Positions 55,151 to 62,367 of a DNA stretch of 64,000 nt are shown piece by piece. The position numbers and the translations under genes are program-made. The stretch comes from a virus: positions 1 to 64,000 of the IMG/VR virus record IMGVR_UViG_3300032516_000014; one strand, 5' to 3'. The notes below the pieces were generated by a model. It did no database searches. It had not been told where the DNA came from and saw nothing but the letters and a program-made list of their open reading frames with translations. Within the stretch, counting starts at the first letter, position 1. The number at the start of each line of letters is the position of its first letter.

Positions 55151-55985
55151 ACAACGGAGCCGCGTCACGCACATTAACGTCATTCCCGCAAACCCTCAAC
55201 TGCCGGGCGACTTCCGCAAAACCGCTATGCAAATCTGCGACCATCACCCGAGCCCGCCTCAAAATTTCCATGTCGAGAAAACAGTTCAAGTACATCTCCC
55301 GCAACTTCAAATCGCCCCGCTGCAACTGCGGAGCCACTGTCACGTCCGCTTTCTGCCACTCATCGGGAGGCCGATAGTGCGGCGCTTGCGACACCTCAAA
55401 ATCGAGTTTAGACGCCAACTCGACAAACTGCCCAAACGCGTCCGACGTATCCGAACAAATCACTACCTTGTTTAGTCCGAAGTTACCCCGAAGCGTTTTA
55501 CACGCCGCAAGGTAGCAAGACAGGTCGATCGCATTCGATTCTGCAATCGGTCCCGCCACTTTGTCCCCGCGCCGAATGTGCACCCCGATGTAAGACTTTC
55601 GCTCCAACTTCTGTAAAAATGCATCCGCAGCCAGAAAGTCGCACACGTGTTTCGCCGGGCGATAAAGCTGCTGCATCAGGGCAGAATGGTAGCCAAACGC
55701 GGTGTGGTGTCCCTTCGGAAACCACTCACGCTGCTCCGCTCGATCCTGCTGCGCGAGCCCCAGGTTACTTAGCTCGACAATTTCCGCGCCAGTCAGCGCG
55801 TCAAACGAAACAGTGGACATACTTTCAAACCAATCCTGCACCCTCCCCGTATGAAAAATGGGATAATTGTTTTCCTCGTAGAAAAACTCCCACCCCCGCA
55901 CTTCCGCGAAAGTGCGCCCCCACCGCGCGTGCAGCAAGTGCGCCCCAAAAGGCCACCACAAATCTGACATTTTGAGAATCGTCAT
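55143..55985 (-). CDS. Fucosyltransferase-like protein (FUT8/NodZ type)
   Basis: A 280-residue protein. YIGVHIRRGDKVAGPIAES near 133-150, with Arg138, Arg139 and Asp141, matches the GDP-fucose-binding block (HxRRxDK) of alpha-1,6-fucosyltransferases. KVVICSDTSDAF and RARVMVADLHSGFAEVARQL are the later donor-site and Ser-containing blocks. The start is fixed by ATGA overlap; a far longer open frame upstream is an artefact of a neighbouring gene. It is coupled to two GT32-like genes. Fucosyltransferases of this type are rare in phages. Acceptor unknown. Confidence 0.75.
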   Translation of the reverse strand: MTILKMSDLWWPFGAHLLHARWGRTFAEVRGWEFFYEENNYPIFHTGRVQDWFESMSTVSFDALTGAEIVELSNLGLAQQDRAEQREWFPKGHHTAFGYHSALMQQLYRPAKHVCDFLAADAFLQKLERKSYIGVHIRRGDKVAGPIAESNAIDLSCYLAACKTLRGNFGLNKVVICSDTSDAFGQFVELASKLDFEVSQAPHYRPPDEWQKADVTVAPQLQRGDLKLREMYLNCFLDMEILRRARVMVADLHSGFAEVARQLRVCGNDVNVRDAAPLYE

Positions 55986-56650
55986 ACCGCTCGCAAACTC
56001 TGAAGCGTTCCGACCCAGTTTCGTTCGTTTCCCGACACCAGTCCCGCGGTCCCGCGCGGATAGTGTACTACCGGCGAAGTTTGCCAGTCTGTCCGTTGAG
56101 CACGCCCACCCCAAACGTCTGCACCACGCACCGGAAATTCTACAAGCACCCCCGGCACAAGCGTCGCTTCCTTGCAACCATGCCAACAATACTGCGTCAA
56201 ACAGTGCATGTCCTGGGATTCTTCGGCCCGGGGCCACGTTTGCACAAAATCGACGATCACGTTTGCAAGCTTCGCCGACCACAGCCGATCCGCAAAGATC
56301 ATCGGAGAAGTCGTGCCGTTGAAATACTTCAACCCGGTCCAGTCTGCTACGGGCGACTGCAATCCGTAATTCATCACGCTGTAATTCGTCAGCAGTCCGC
56401 CGCCGCACGCGGCCAGAGCCAGCCACCGCGCAAAGCACCGCTTATCGTAATCGATCCCACACAGCGACGGAAATGAACGCCGATCCACGGCCTGCACCAA
56501 CTCCTGGAATCGAGCGTGCGCCCGCGCTTCCGCAAGAGAAAGCACCTGCGTCTGCCAGCCGCGTTTTCGCCAACTATTCGCCCAAAGCTCCGTCAAAGGC
56601 CAAAAATTCGGATGCCCCGGCAACGGGTCGTAAAACGTAAACACTTTCAT
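55982..56650 (-). CDS. GT32-like glycosyltransferase, paralogue 2, 222 aa
   Basis: Start by ATGA overlap (MKVFTFYD). Shares with the upstream gene the plan xVFTxxxxLPGxx, ELWxxSWxKRGWxxxVL, RWLAxxxxGGG and a following NYSL-type segment. Here the usual DxD is replaced by TNYSVMNYG, so the metal-binding acidic pair appears lost, which may mean an altered or inactive enzyme. C-terminal SPVVHYPRGTAG resembles the final strand of capsule-type transferases. Confidence 0.62.
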   Translation of the reverse strand: MKVFTFYDPLPGHPNFWPLTELWANSWRKRGWQTQVLSLAEARAHARFQELVQAVDRRSFPSLCGIDYDKRCFARWLALAACGGGLLTNYSVMNYGLQSPVADWTGLKYFNGTTSPMIFADRLWSAKLANVIVDFVQTWPRAEESQDMHCLTQYCWHGCKEATLVPGVLVEFPVRGADVWGGRAQRTDWQTSPVVHYPRGTAGLVSGNERNWVGTLQSLRAV

Positions 56651-57279
56651 AATTCTCGAAGGCAACGAATGCTCGGGGCTTTGTGCGGCCAGTCTTGCGG
56701 GAAGTCCCGCCACAAAGTTGCATTTGCATAATGCACGCATGGGCACTCAAACCAACGAGGCCAAGAATATACCCGGCAACATTGGCACCCCGAAGGAGGC
56801 ACGTATTTCGCAACCACAAACATATCGCTAATATGGGGTCGCCCTGCCCTCGACACCACGCAGTCCCCCTCCGGAAGCGTCAAAATCCGAGTGACGAGAC
56901 TCCGCGCGCCCTCCGCCGACGCTGACACAAATCCACTTGATCCCGAGGCGTCGTGAGAAGCGCAAACTTCGACCACGAAATCTTCAGGCCGCAAAGAGTA
57001 GTTGATCACGTCGGCGTCCACAATAATCCCGCCGCCGACCTGCTCGAAGGCCAGCCATCGGAGCCAGCACACGTCTTCATAGTCTCGTGTGTTCACCGTG
57101 GGGAAACTTGCGATTCGATCTCGAAAAACAGAGAAGCGCGGATTGTCTTGTGCGTGCTCGCGACCGAGCACTTCAGGACGCCATCCGCGCTTCGACCAAG
57201 ACTCTTTCCAGAGTTCGATCAGTGCTTTTTGCTCGTCTTCATTTCCAGGCAAGTTTTCCGAATACGTGAATACGGTCAC
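56647..57279 (-). CDS. GT32-like glycosyltransferase, paralogue 1, 210 aa
   Basis: GTG start at 57279. WLRWLAFEQVGGGIIVDADVI near 75-95 is the classical LxxYGGxYxDxDV block of GT32/capsular sugar transferases with its DxD. HISDMFVVAKYV and PCVHYANATLW are later conserved-like strands. Paralogous to the following gene, which lacks the DxD. Together with the fucosyltransferase-like gene they form a small glycan cassette upstream of the terminase. Confidence 0.72.
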   Translation of the reverse strand: MTVFTYSENLPGNEDEQKALIELWKESWSKRGWRPEVLGREHAQDNPRFSVFRDRIASFPTVNTRDYEDVCWLRWLAFEQVGGGIIVDADVINYSLRPEDFVVEVCASHDASGSSGFVSASAEGARSLVTRILTLPEGDCVVSRAGRPHISDMFVVAKYVPPSGCQCCRVYSWPRWFECPCVHYANATLWRDFPQDWPHKAPSIRCLREL

Positions 57280-57292
57280 GTATTCATATTGC

Positions 57293-57619
57293 CTAACAGG
57301 CCGGTCCGGTCAAGTCACTCGACTTGATCGGGTGCTCCTCCGGCCGGTCAATAACGTCGTCGCTGATCCGCTGGTGCGCGCCTGGAGGCACCTGGCACCA
57401 AGGCCCGCCAGTGCGCGGCCAGTTCGGAGTCGGAGGATACGTCGAAGGAAAGATCTCCGACGGCGGCGGAAAGACAGGCGGCGACACTATCGGCGACGGC
57501 CGCATCGCATTCGCACGCTCCGTCGCTGTCGCAATCCGCTCCAACGCCGCCGCAATCCGCTCCAAATACTCCCGCTTCCACTCTTTCAATGCGTGTCCAT
57601 TACATCCCGCGTTCGACAT
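57293..57619 (-). CDS. Coiled-coil/proline-rich hypothetical protein, 108 aa
   Basis: The ATG at 57619 has a GAGAGG ribosome site; longer open frames upstream overlap the histone-like gene. The N-terminal helix LKEWKREYLERIAAALERI and IATATERANA is a likely short coiled coil. The rest is Pro-rich (IVSPPVFPPPSEIFPS). No family recognised. Confidence 0.55.
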   Translation of the reverse strand: MSNAGCNGHALKEWKREYLERIAAALERIATATERANAMRPSPIVSPPVFPPPSEIFPSTYPPTPNWPRTGGPWCQVPPGAHQRISDDVIDRPEEHPIKSSDLTGPAC

Positions 57620-57621
57620 AA

Positions 57622-57942
57622 CTATCCTCTCAGTTTGCCGGCAGCGTAGTTCAACACCAGCGCGTCCAGCGTTTTCTTCCCGCCATTGTGCACCGCGCAC
57701 GACTTGACCACGAGGTCGAAGACGTGGCGATCCAAAGCATCGAGAAACTCCCGCCCCGCCCGATGCCCGTGTTCCCTGGCCTTCCGGCGGACTTCGCTGA
57801 CCCGAATGTAATGCCGCGCCAGCAGCGGAGGCCCCGAAAGGACTCCCTCACCAGCAAACACTTCCACCAGCGTCTTACCCAGACACGGCGCCGGCAATTC
57901 GGCCGGCGTCCGACCCCCGCATGCTCCGTCTCCAATGCTCAT
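57622..57942 (-). CDS. Possible histone-fold DNA-binding protein, 106 aa
   Basis: Residues about 45-104 read VSEVRRKAREHGHRAGREFL, then ALDRHVFDLVVKSCAVHNGG and KKTLDALVL. This follows the pattern of single bacterial/archaeal histone folds (V..I/V....G..VS.dF..ALd..V..ll..A.....NG+KTL...DV), including the strongly conserved (G)KKTL/GRKTL turn before the last helix. The first 40 residues are extra and disordered. If correct, it could compact or organise phage DNA or act in packaging. Judgement by eye; a profile search is needed. ATGA overlap sets the start. Confidence 0.5.
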   Translation of the reverse strand: MSIGDGACGGRTPAELPAPCLGKTLVEVFAGEGVLSGPPLLARHYIRVSEVRRKAREHGHRAGREFLDALDRHVFDLVVKSCAVHNGGKKTLDALVLNYAAGKLRG

Positions 57943-58349
57943 AGCAACCCTTTCTCGTGATACCGCTTCCCTTGCTCAATTAACGCAACCGCCTGCGGGT
58001 GCGTCCGCCTGGCCGCCAACAGCGCGACCGGCACCCGGGCCGCCGCTTTGCTGTCGAAACAGCGGTCGCAGAATATCATCGACTGGAGTATCTGGCCCCC
58101 GGAAACACCGAAGATGTCAACCCCCGTGGCACTGCGACAATCGAGAATGCCCCGGCACATCGGGCAAAAGCAAGTCATGCCGACGAAACCTTTGAACGCC
58201 GACGCCCGGATTGCAGCATCGGGGAACTTGTCCGCATCGACCAGCGAGATCCCCGAGACTTGCAGCACCGGCGGCGATGCGCACGAAGGCCGATGCGACT
58301 TGCGGACGTTCCGCCGCACATCATCCAGCAACAGTTCGCTCTGAATCAT
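57939..58349 (-). CDS. Zinc-binding protein, 136 aa
   Basis: ATG at 58349 with a GGAGG ribosome site six bases upstream. It contains TCFCPMCRGILDC and later IFCDRCFDSKAA, two Cys pairs forming a likely zinc finger (about residues 60-100). A helical C-terminus (HPQAVALIEQGKRYHEKG) follows. May bind nucleic acid or protein. Coupled to the histone-like gene. Confidence 0.62.
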   Translation of the reverse strand: MIQSELLLDDVRRNVRKSHRPSCASPPVLQVSGISLVDADKFPDAAIRASAFKGFVGMTCFCPMCRGILDCRSATGVDIFGVSGGQILQSMIFCDRCFDSKAAARVPVALLAARRTHPQAVALIEQGKRYHEKGLL

Positions 58350-58356
58350 ACGCCTC

Positions 58357-58518
58357 CTATCCCGCTCGCTCTTTCCACTTTTCCGCCAAGTCATCCATCC
58401 GTTTCAGGAGGGCCAACAGGTCGAGGTAGTATTGCTGCCTCGAACCTTGCTCCGCGGCCTGGTCTCGCAACCAGCGAACCAGGCGGTCTTCATCGCAATT
58501 TGTGTTTTGTAACTTCAT
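58357..58518 (-). CDS. Small charged helical protein, 53 aa
   Basis: ATGA overlap with the first late gene gives start MKLQNTNCDEDRL. The body is a charged helix (YYLDLLALLKRMDDLAEKWKERAG). No zinc motif. Function unknown. Confidence 0.58.
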   Translation of the reverse strand: MKLQNTNCDEDRLVRWLRDQAAEQGSRQQYYLDLLALLKRMDDLAEKWKERAG

Positions 58519-58838
58519 ACGCATTCCTTGTGAAACCACCAGCCACACTGGCGGCAATTGTAGTGAGTGAGCTTGCCCAGGCTCCCGCCGGCAAAAGCCT
58601 CGCCGCCGCACATCGGGCACTGCTCGTGTTCGGGGGCCTCGAAGTCGCAACCGACCTCCTCCGCCGGCTTCGTGGCCTCTGTGATCGCCCTCAAACACGC
58701 CAGGCAGGTGATCGTCGCATCGACTTGGAAGAAACTACCCCGGCTCCCTGGAGTCTGCCCGCACAACGCGCCTTCCTGCTCCGCCGCATGAACGCGCTTA
58801 CCGCACTCACTCCGACACGCTTCAAAAGTTCTGTTCAT
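58515..58838 (-). CDS. Zinc-finger protein at the start of the late operon, 107 aa
   Basis: Start at MNRTFEACRSEC. Cys pairs at CRSEC, TCLACLRA, CPMCGGEAF and CRQCGWWFHKEC make two or three zinc sites; the last resembles a treble-clef or rubredoxin knuckle. It is the first gene of the long minus-strand operon, next to the 18-bp inverted repeat, so a regulatory role is possible. Confidence 0.65.
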   Translation of the reverse strand: MNRTFEACRSECGKRVHAAEQEGALCGQTPGSRGSFFQVDATITCLACLRAITEATKPAEEVGCDFEAPEHEQCPMCGGEAFAGGSLGKLTHYNCRQCGWWFHKECV

Positions 58839-58884
58839 GCGCTCACTTTCGCACACCCAGCACCGGAGCGCAATCCCGCAAAAC

Positions 58885-58931
58885 ACGATTACAGGTGCGC
58901 TTATAGTTTGAAAAAGCGCACCTGTAATCGT
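58885..58931. promoter_or_regulatory. 18-bp perfect inverted repeat in divergent gap
   Basis: Arms 58885-58902 (ACGATTACAGGTGCGCTT) and 58914-58931, loop of 11 bases. It is centred in the 139-base gap between the late operon (-) and the right-hand genes (+), 46 bases from each start codon. Likely operator or a hairpin near two divergent promoters. Clear -35/-10 boxes were not identified. Confidence 0.6.
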
Positions 58932-58977
58932 CCAAAGGGCTGTTGCAATCGCCAGGAAGCGGGATTACCGTCCCACC

Positions 58978-59283
58978 ATGAAACGAAACAGAATCAGCAA
59001 GAACCAAGCAGCCCGAGCAATCGCCCACGCCGTGCGCAACGGCTGGAATCGCCGGGTTGACGTTTCCCGAACCCTACAGAATCAACCGCGGTGCATTATT
59101 GTGCAACTCGGCAAAGCAAAGGGCTCAGAATGGGCTCAACTCTTCGTCAACTTCGTCAAGCACGTCAGTTCCGAACGCTGGAGCGTGCAGCTCCACTCGC
59201 AGTGCAACTACCATCACAAACTGGTCCAAGGCCGGTCGGAATTCGGTTATCAACTCAGCCGGATGAACTCGGAGGCAGCCTAA
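58978..59283 (+). CDS. Hypothetical basic protein, 101 aa
   Basis: First plus gene after the divergent gap. The sequence is basic and Asn/Gln-rich (KNQAARAIAHAVRNGWNRRVDVSRTL), with an alpha/beta pattern. No motif recognised. No strong ribosome site next to ATG. Confidence 0.55.
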   Translation: MKRNRISKNQAARAIAHAVRNGWNRRVDVSRTLQNQPRCIIVQLGKAKGSEWAQLFVNFVKHVSSERWSVQLHSQCNYHHKLVQGRSEFGYQLSRMNSEAA

Positions 59284-59304
59284 CCTTCAACCCTTCCTAG
59301 TGAT

Positions 59305-59445
59305 ATGAACGGAAAAATCTACTTCGCAAATCTCCACGAGCTCGCAATGTTCTTGCGCGCCTTCACCGGCTCCACTGCCACTTTCGAGGTGCAATACAAT
59401 CCCCGGGCCGCCCGCTGGGTGCTCGAATTCCTGGAGGGATTCTAA
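59305..59445 (+). CDS. Small hypothetical protein, 46 aa
   Basis: ATG 59305, TAA 59443. Reads MNGKIYFANLHELAMFLRAF, then TFEVQYNPRAARWVLEFLEGF. A tidy alpha/beta miniature domain. It begins with MNG, like the next gene. Function unknown. Confidence 0.5.
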   Translation: MNGKIYFANLHELAMFLRAFTGSTATFEVQYNPRAARWVLEFLEGF

Positions 59446-59446
59446 T

Positions 59447-59701
59447 ATGAACGGAACAATTTGCATCCGCAAAGGCTGCCGGGAATACTGCGTCTCGCAG
59501 CAATCCCGGGGCTTCCTCGCCACCTTCCGCAACGTGTCCTCCTGGGACAACAAAGCGCACGGATGCGACTACTATGTCACGCCCAGTAGTGCCGAAGAAG
59601 CGCCGGGCACCTGGCGGCAGTTCGCCGAGCTGTCTGCGGCACTTCGAGCAATCTGCAACCACCCCGACCTCGACCCGCGCCCGTATGCCCCTAAAAACTG
59701 A
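59447..59701 (+). CDS. Hypothetical protein, 84 aa
   Basis: Starts one base after the previous stop (TAATATG). N-terminal strands MNGTICIRKGCREYCVSQQS, later GTWRQFAELSAALRAICNHP helix. Three to four Cys. No known family. Small early-type protein. Confidence 0.55.
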   Translation: MNGTICIRKGCREYCVSQQSRGFLATFRNVSSWDNKAHGCDYYVTPSSAEEAPGTWRQFAELSAALRAICNHPDLDPRPYAPKN

Positions 59702-59885
59702 AACCCTCTGGACCGTGTTCTTCCCCGGCGGCTGCTACTGGCGCCGCACCAAACATTACCTGTTCTACCCCGTCAAGCAACTTTGGGGCCTGCGCGAGCA
59801 CCGCGAACGCCGGCACTGCGACCCCTGCACGGACCTGGCCTATGCCCTCAGCCGAGGAGGCTATCAACTCCCCCCACGCGCATGA
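59685..59885 (+). CDS. Small hypothetical protein, 66 aa
   Basis: Start at MPLKTETLW, overlapping the previous gene by 17 bases; the upstream open frame would overlap far more. Aromatic and basic residues dominate (GGCYWRRTKHYLFYPVK, REHRERRHCDPC). Its TGA overlaps the next ATG. Function unknown. Confidence 0.5.
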   Translation: MPLKTETLWTVFFPGGCYWRRTKHYLFYPVKQLWGLREHRERRHCDPCTDLAYALSRGGYQLPPRA

Positions 59886-60391
59886 AAGGCGCTCCCCGCT
59901 TCTCCCGGAAGGTGCACGGCTTGCGATACGCGCAAATCGACCGCTTCCGCCCCCACCGGGGATACCTGGTCGTGTGGGCCTACGGTCCCGGGGCAGTCCG
60001 GTTCGAGATACGACCCGTGTGCCGCGAACGGCTTCGACTGCCCCGCAAGGCCGCTGAACTTGAACGCCTGTCCGCCCTGCTGCCCAATTGCCGGGAAGCA
60101 CAGCTCGAAGGGCTGGTGCAACGGAAACGACTCGTGATCGACTATGAAGTCACCTGCCCCCTCCCGCTGCCCCCCGTGATCTCGCGGCGCGAATTGAGGG
60201 CGCTGGTCGCAGTGATAGAGCTGGTCCGGGAGATTAGCCACTGGCTGCGAAAGCGGTTTCTGAACTTCGACCTGGAACGCGACGACAACTCCCTGTCCGA
60301 GCGCGTTCTTTACCACTGTTCCTTCTGCGGAGTCGTCTGCGCCTCCGGCCGAAGGTTATGTTCAAACTGCGCAGGCGAATTGTTAGATTAA
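59882..60391 (+). CDS. Zinc-ribbon protein, 169 aa
   Basis: ATGA overlap sets the start (MKGAPRF). The central part is alpha/beta with basic strands. The C-terminus CSFCGVVCASGRRLCSNC is a zinc ribbon (residues 147-164). A nucleic-acid-binding or transcription-related role is plausible for this early-type protein, but the body is not recognised. Confidence 0.58.
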   Translation: MKGAPRFSRKVHGLRYAQIDRFRPHRGYLVVWAYGPGAVRFEIRPVCRERLRLPRKAAELERLSALLPNCREAQLEGLVQRKRLVIDYEVTCPLPLPPVISRRELRALVAVIELVREISHWLRKRFLNFDLERDDNSLSERVLYHCSFCGVVCASGRRLCSNCAGELLD

Positions 60392-60409
60392 CTCAACCAC
60401 GTATCAACT

Positions 60410-60634
60410 ATGCTACTAACTCTCATCGGGCTGCTCAGCGCCTACATCCGCCGCCCCACCCCCGACAACCGATCCGAAGTAATCGAGTTCGCCAAGAAAA
60501 CCGGGCTCTCGCTTTCCTGGGACCCGCAAACCCAAAGCTTCCTCGGAACTGTCGCGGGCACAAAACGCACGGCCTTTCTCTACGACGTGCAAGTCGAGAA
60601 TAAGCATTATGCCACCCTCGTTATCGAATCGTAA
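60410..60634 (+). CDS. Hypothetical protein, 74 aa
   Basis: The first 12 residues are hydrophobic (MLLTLIGLLSAYI), either a short anchor or a core strand. The rest is alpha/beta (EVIEFAKKTGLSLSWDP, TAFLYDVQVENKHYATLVIE). Overlaps the next gene by 26 bases. Confidence 0.5.
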   Translation: MLLTLIGLLSAYIRRPTPDNRSEVIEFAKKTGLSLSWDPQTQSFLGTVAGTKRTAFLYDVQVENKHYATLVIES

Positions 60635-61220
60635 AGGCCTGTGCGCTCGCGCCGACCGGACTCACCTGTGCCCCGGGGGGACCCTCGAACCTTACGCCAT
60701 CCGCACCACGGAGGAAACCGGCGCCCTCCTGGGGATCTCCAAGCAAGCGGTGCAGCAGATCGAAGCACGGGCCTGGAACAAGATCCGCCGGAAGCTCCTG
60801 CCGCTCTACCAGGAATACTTCGGCCGCCCTCTGGCCCGGCTGCCCTCAATGGCGGAACACATCGACAACCTCCACCTGCGCGGACGGCTGCACTACGCCC
60901 CCGCCGCTCGCCACTGGTATGCGCTCCCGGGGACGCGCTGCAACCGCTGCCGGGGACCTCTCGAAGCGCTCTGCCGAGGAGACACAGTGACCGCGCGCTA
61001 CAGCAACGACGATGCAGTCCTCTGCAAACGCTGCGGACAGCCGGGCTGGTTGCTGAGCAACCCTGCGTGGAAGAACTGGCACGTTTGCTGGCACACGCCA
61101 GGATGCTGTTGTTACTGGTGCCTGCTGCATCCGCACCCCTGCACCCCCCGGCAACAAGCCGACCCGCTACTCCAACGAAATACCAAGTTCACTCAAATCG
61201 GGGTTTTCACCACGCGGTGA
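60609..61220 (+). CDS. Sigma-region-4-like HTH protein with zinc fingers, 203 aa
   Basis: Residues about 30-62 (TTEETGALLGISKQAVQQIE, then ARAWNKIRRKL) match sigma-70 region 4, including the VxQIE recognition-helix signature. There is no region 2. The second half has CNRCRGPLEALC, CKRCGQPGW and a Cys/His-rich block CWHTPGCCCYWC. A fused region-4/zinc protein could act as an anti-sigma, co-regulator or promoter-specific DNA binder, complementing the fuller sigma factor at 8986. Confidence 0.68.
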   Translation: MPPSLSNRKGLCARADRTHLCPGGTLEPYAIRTTEETGALLGISKQAVQQIEARAWNKIRRKLLPLYQEYFGRPLARLPSMAEHIDNLHLRGRLHYAPAARHWYALPGTRCNRCRGPLEALCRGDTVTARYSNDDAVLCKRCGQPGWLLSNPAWKNWHVCWHTPGCCCYWCLLHPHPCTPRQQADPLLQRNTKFTQIGVFTTR

Positions 61221-61325
61221 ACTCCGCCGTTTCAGTGAACTCACGCCACGATATGAAACAAAAACGTTATGAAACTCAACGTGCCGCAAACTAATACAGA
61301 GAAGTAGCGCCGCTGTAATCGTATC

Positions 61326-61360
61326 GCCCGCCCTTGCATCTTCGCCTGGGCGGGCTTACT
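61326..61360 (+). terminator. Hairpin, probable terminator
   Basis: Arms 61326-61333 (GCCCGCCC) and 61348-61355 (GGGCGGGC), 14-base loop, then TTACTGTT. It resembles the replication-operon terminator but has a weak T tract. Confidence 0.45.
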
Positions 61361-61368
61361 GTTGCGCC

Positions 61369-61758
61369 ATGATGAATATCAAGTGGAACAGCAACGGAAT
61401 CCCTCACGAGGAGACTGTCTCCTTGCAACAAGCCGCCGCACGGTTCGGCGAGCTCTGGCTGGACTCGATGGGCACGCACTTCCGCTACTTTGCGGAGTTG
61501 CGCGCCTTTAGCGAGGCACTACACGTCGCATACGCGGAGGGTGTCGGCAGCGAGGACATCCGAATCCACTTTGCAAACAGCCACACCATCCGCATGTGCC
61601 GGCACGCTTTCCGTAACGGAAGCTGGATCGACGCAGGCCGGCGGGAAGTGCGAGCTACCGATGTGCGGCTGATAAACGCGATTCACGGCCTGCCGAATAT
61701 GCCATCCGATCACGATGCCGGCGAAGCGCTCAACCCCGCGTATCGCAAGGTTTACTGA
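61369..61758 (+). CDS. Hypothetical protein, 129 aa
   Basis: The sequence is alpha/beta with NIKWNSNGIPHEETVSLQQA at the start. A helical middle and RATDVRLINAIHGLP later, rich in His and Arg. Starts 9 bases after a hairpin, without a strong ribosome site. Family not recognised. Confidence 0.55.
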   Translation: MMNIKWNSNGIPHEETVSLQQAAARFGELWLDSMGTHFRYFAELRAFSEALHVAYAEGVGSEDIRIHFANSHTIRMCRHAFRNGSWIDAGRREVRATDVRLINAIHGLPNMPSDHDAGEALNPAYRKVY

Positions 61759-61770
61759 GAAAATCACCGC

Positions 61771-61833
61771 CCGGCCGCCGGCCGGTGTCGAGCGCTCCCC
61801 AGGGCACAAAGCGCTTGGCGAACCGGCGGCCGG
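61771..61833. repeat. GC-rich inverted repeat, 11-bp arms
   Basis: Arms 61771-61781 and 61823-61833 (CCGGCCGCCGG with its complement) enclose a second 6-bp AGCGCT pair (61791-61796, 61810-61815). It fills the gap before the next gene. Probably folds as a stem in RNA. Confidence 0.6.
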
Positions 61834-61847
61834 CGGGCAGAGCCGAC

Positions 61848-62084
61848 ATGAAACCGACCACTCCAAACTGGCAAAACGAACAGCCCGCGACCGTCCATTT
61901 CGCCGACGCGACCGAAGCGATGGACTACCTGCGCTCCCGCGGCTGGACCTGGGCGCGCGCGATCCCCGCGGGCTCAGTATGGGCTCACCCCCGCGTAAAC
62001 TCGCACAATTACTGGCTCCGCTCCGGGAGTGTTGCGGAAGCTGGCCCAGACACCTGGACAATCACCGCAATTTCCCGTTGCTAA
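61848..62084 (+). CDS. Hypothetical protein, 78 aa
   Basis: Start at MKPTTPNW after the GC-rich hairpin; the longer frame runs into it. ATVHFADATEAMDYLRSRG and WTWARAIPAGSVWAHPRVN show a small alpha/beta fold. No family recognised. Confidence 0.5.
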   Translation: MKPTTPNWQNEQPATVHFADATEAMDYLRSRGWTWARAIPAGSVWAHPRVNSHNYWLRSGSVAEAGPDTWTITAISRC

Positions 62085-62094
62085 CCTACGCGAT

Positions 62095-62367
62095 ATGAAG
62101 ATGATACCTGGCTTCCTGTTGACCCCGGCCGATGTGCGCCGGGCAAAGTCGTTGTTTTGCTACCGCCACACTCGCGACCACAAGCCTCGCTGGTCCGTCG
62201 CGGTGCGGAAGAACGGGCGCCCCTACCCCGTGCAGTTCGCGTCAGACCAAGAGTGGTTGGACAACACCACCTTCGCCGTGAATGCCGACGGGCGGCTCTC
62301 GCTGACCGCGCGCGCCTGCGAGTCGAAACCCACCTGGCCCGACAACCCGGAGCTCCGAAAAATATGA
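62095..62367 (+). CDS. Hypothetical protein, 90 aa
   Basis: Start at MKMIPGFLLTPADVRRAK. A beta-rich small protein (RWSVAVRKNGRPYPVQFAS) with no membrane segment. Its TGA overlaps the next ATG. Unknown function. Confidence 0.52.
   Translation: MKMIPGFLLTPADVRRAKSLFCYRHTRDHKPRWSVAVRKNGRPYPVQFASDQEWLDNTTFAVNADGRLSLTARACESKPTWPDNPELRKI

Noticed and set aside
55986-56438. N-terminal 151-residue extension of the fucosyltransferase frame
   Set aside because: It overlaps the GT32-like gene completely and has shadow composition; the ATG at 55985 is coupled.
58843-59028. 61-codon minus-strand frame over the inverted repeat
   Set aside because: No ribosome site, and its Cys-rich look comes from reading the palindrome; the mirrored frame gives a similar peptide.
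57999-59060. 353-codon plus-strand frame
   Set aside because: It crosses several minus genes and the divergent gap; the protein is Arg/Pro/His-rich without order.
61312-61323. CTGTAATCGT shared with the palindrome arm at 58921-58931
   Set aside because: Only about ten bases match, which is near chance for a 64-kb window on two strands.
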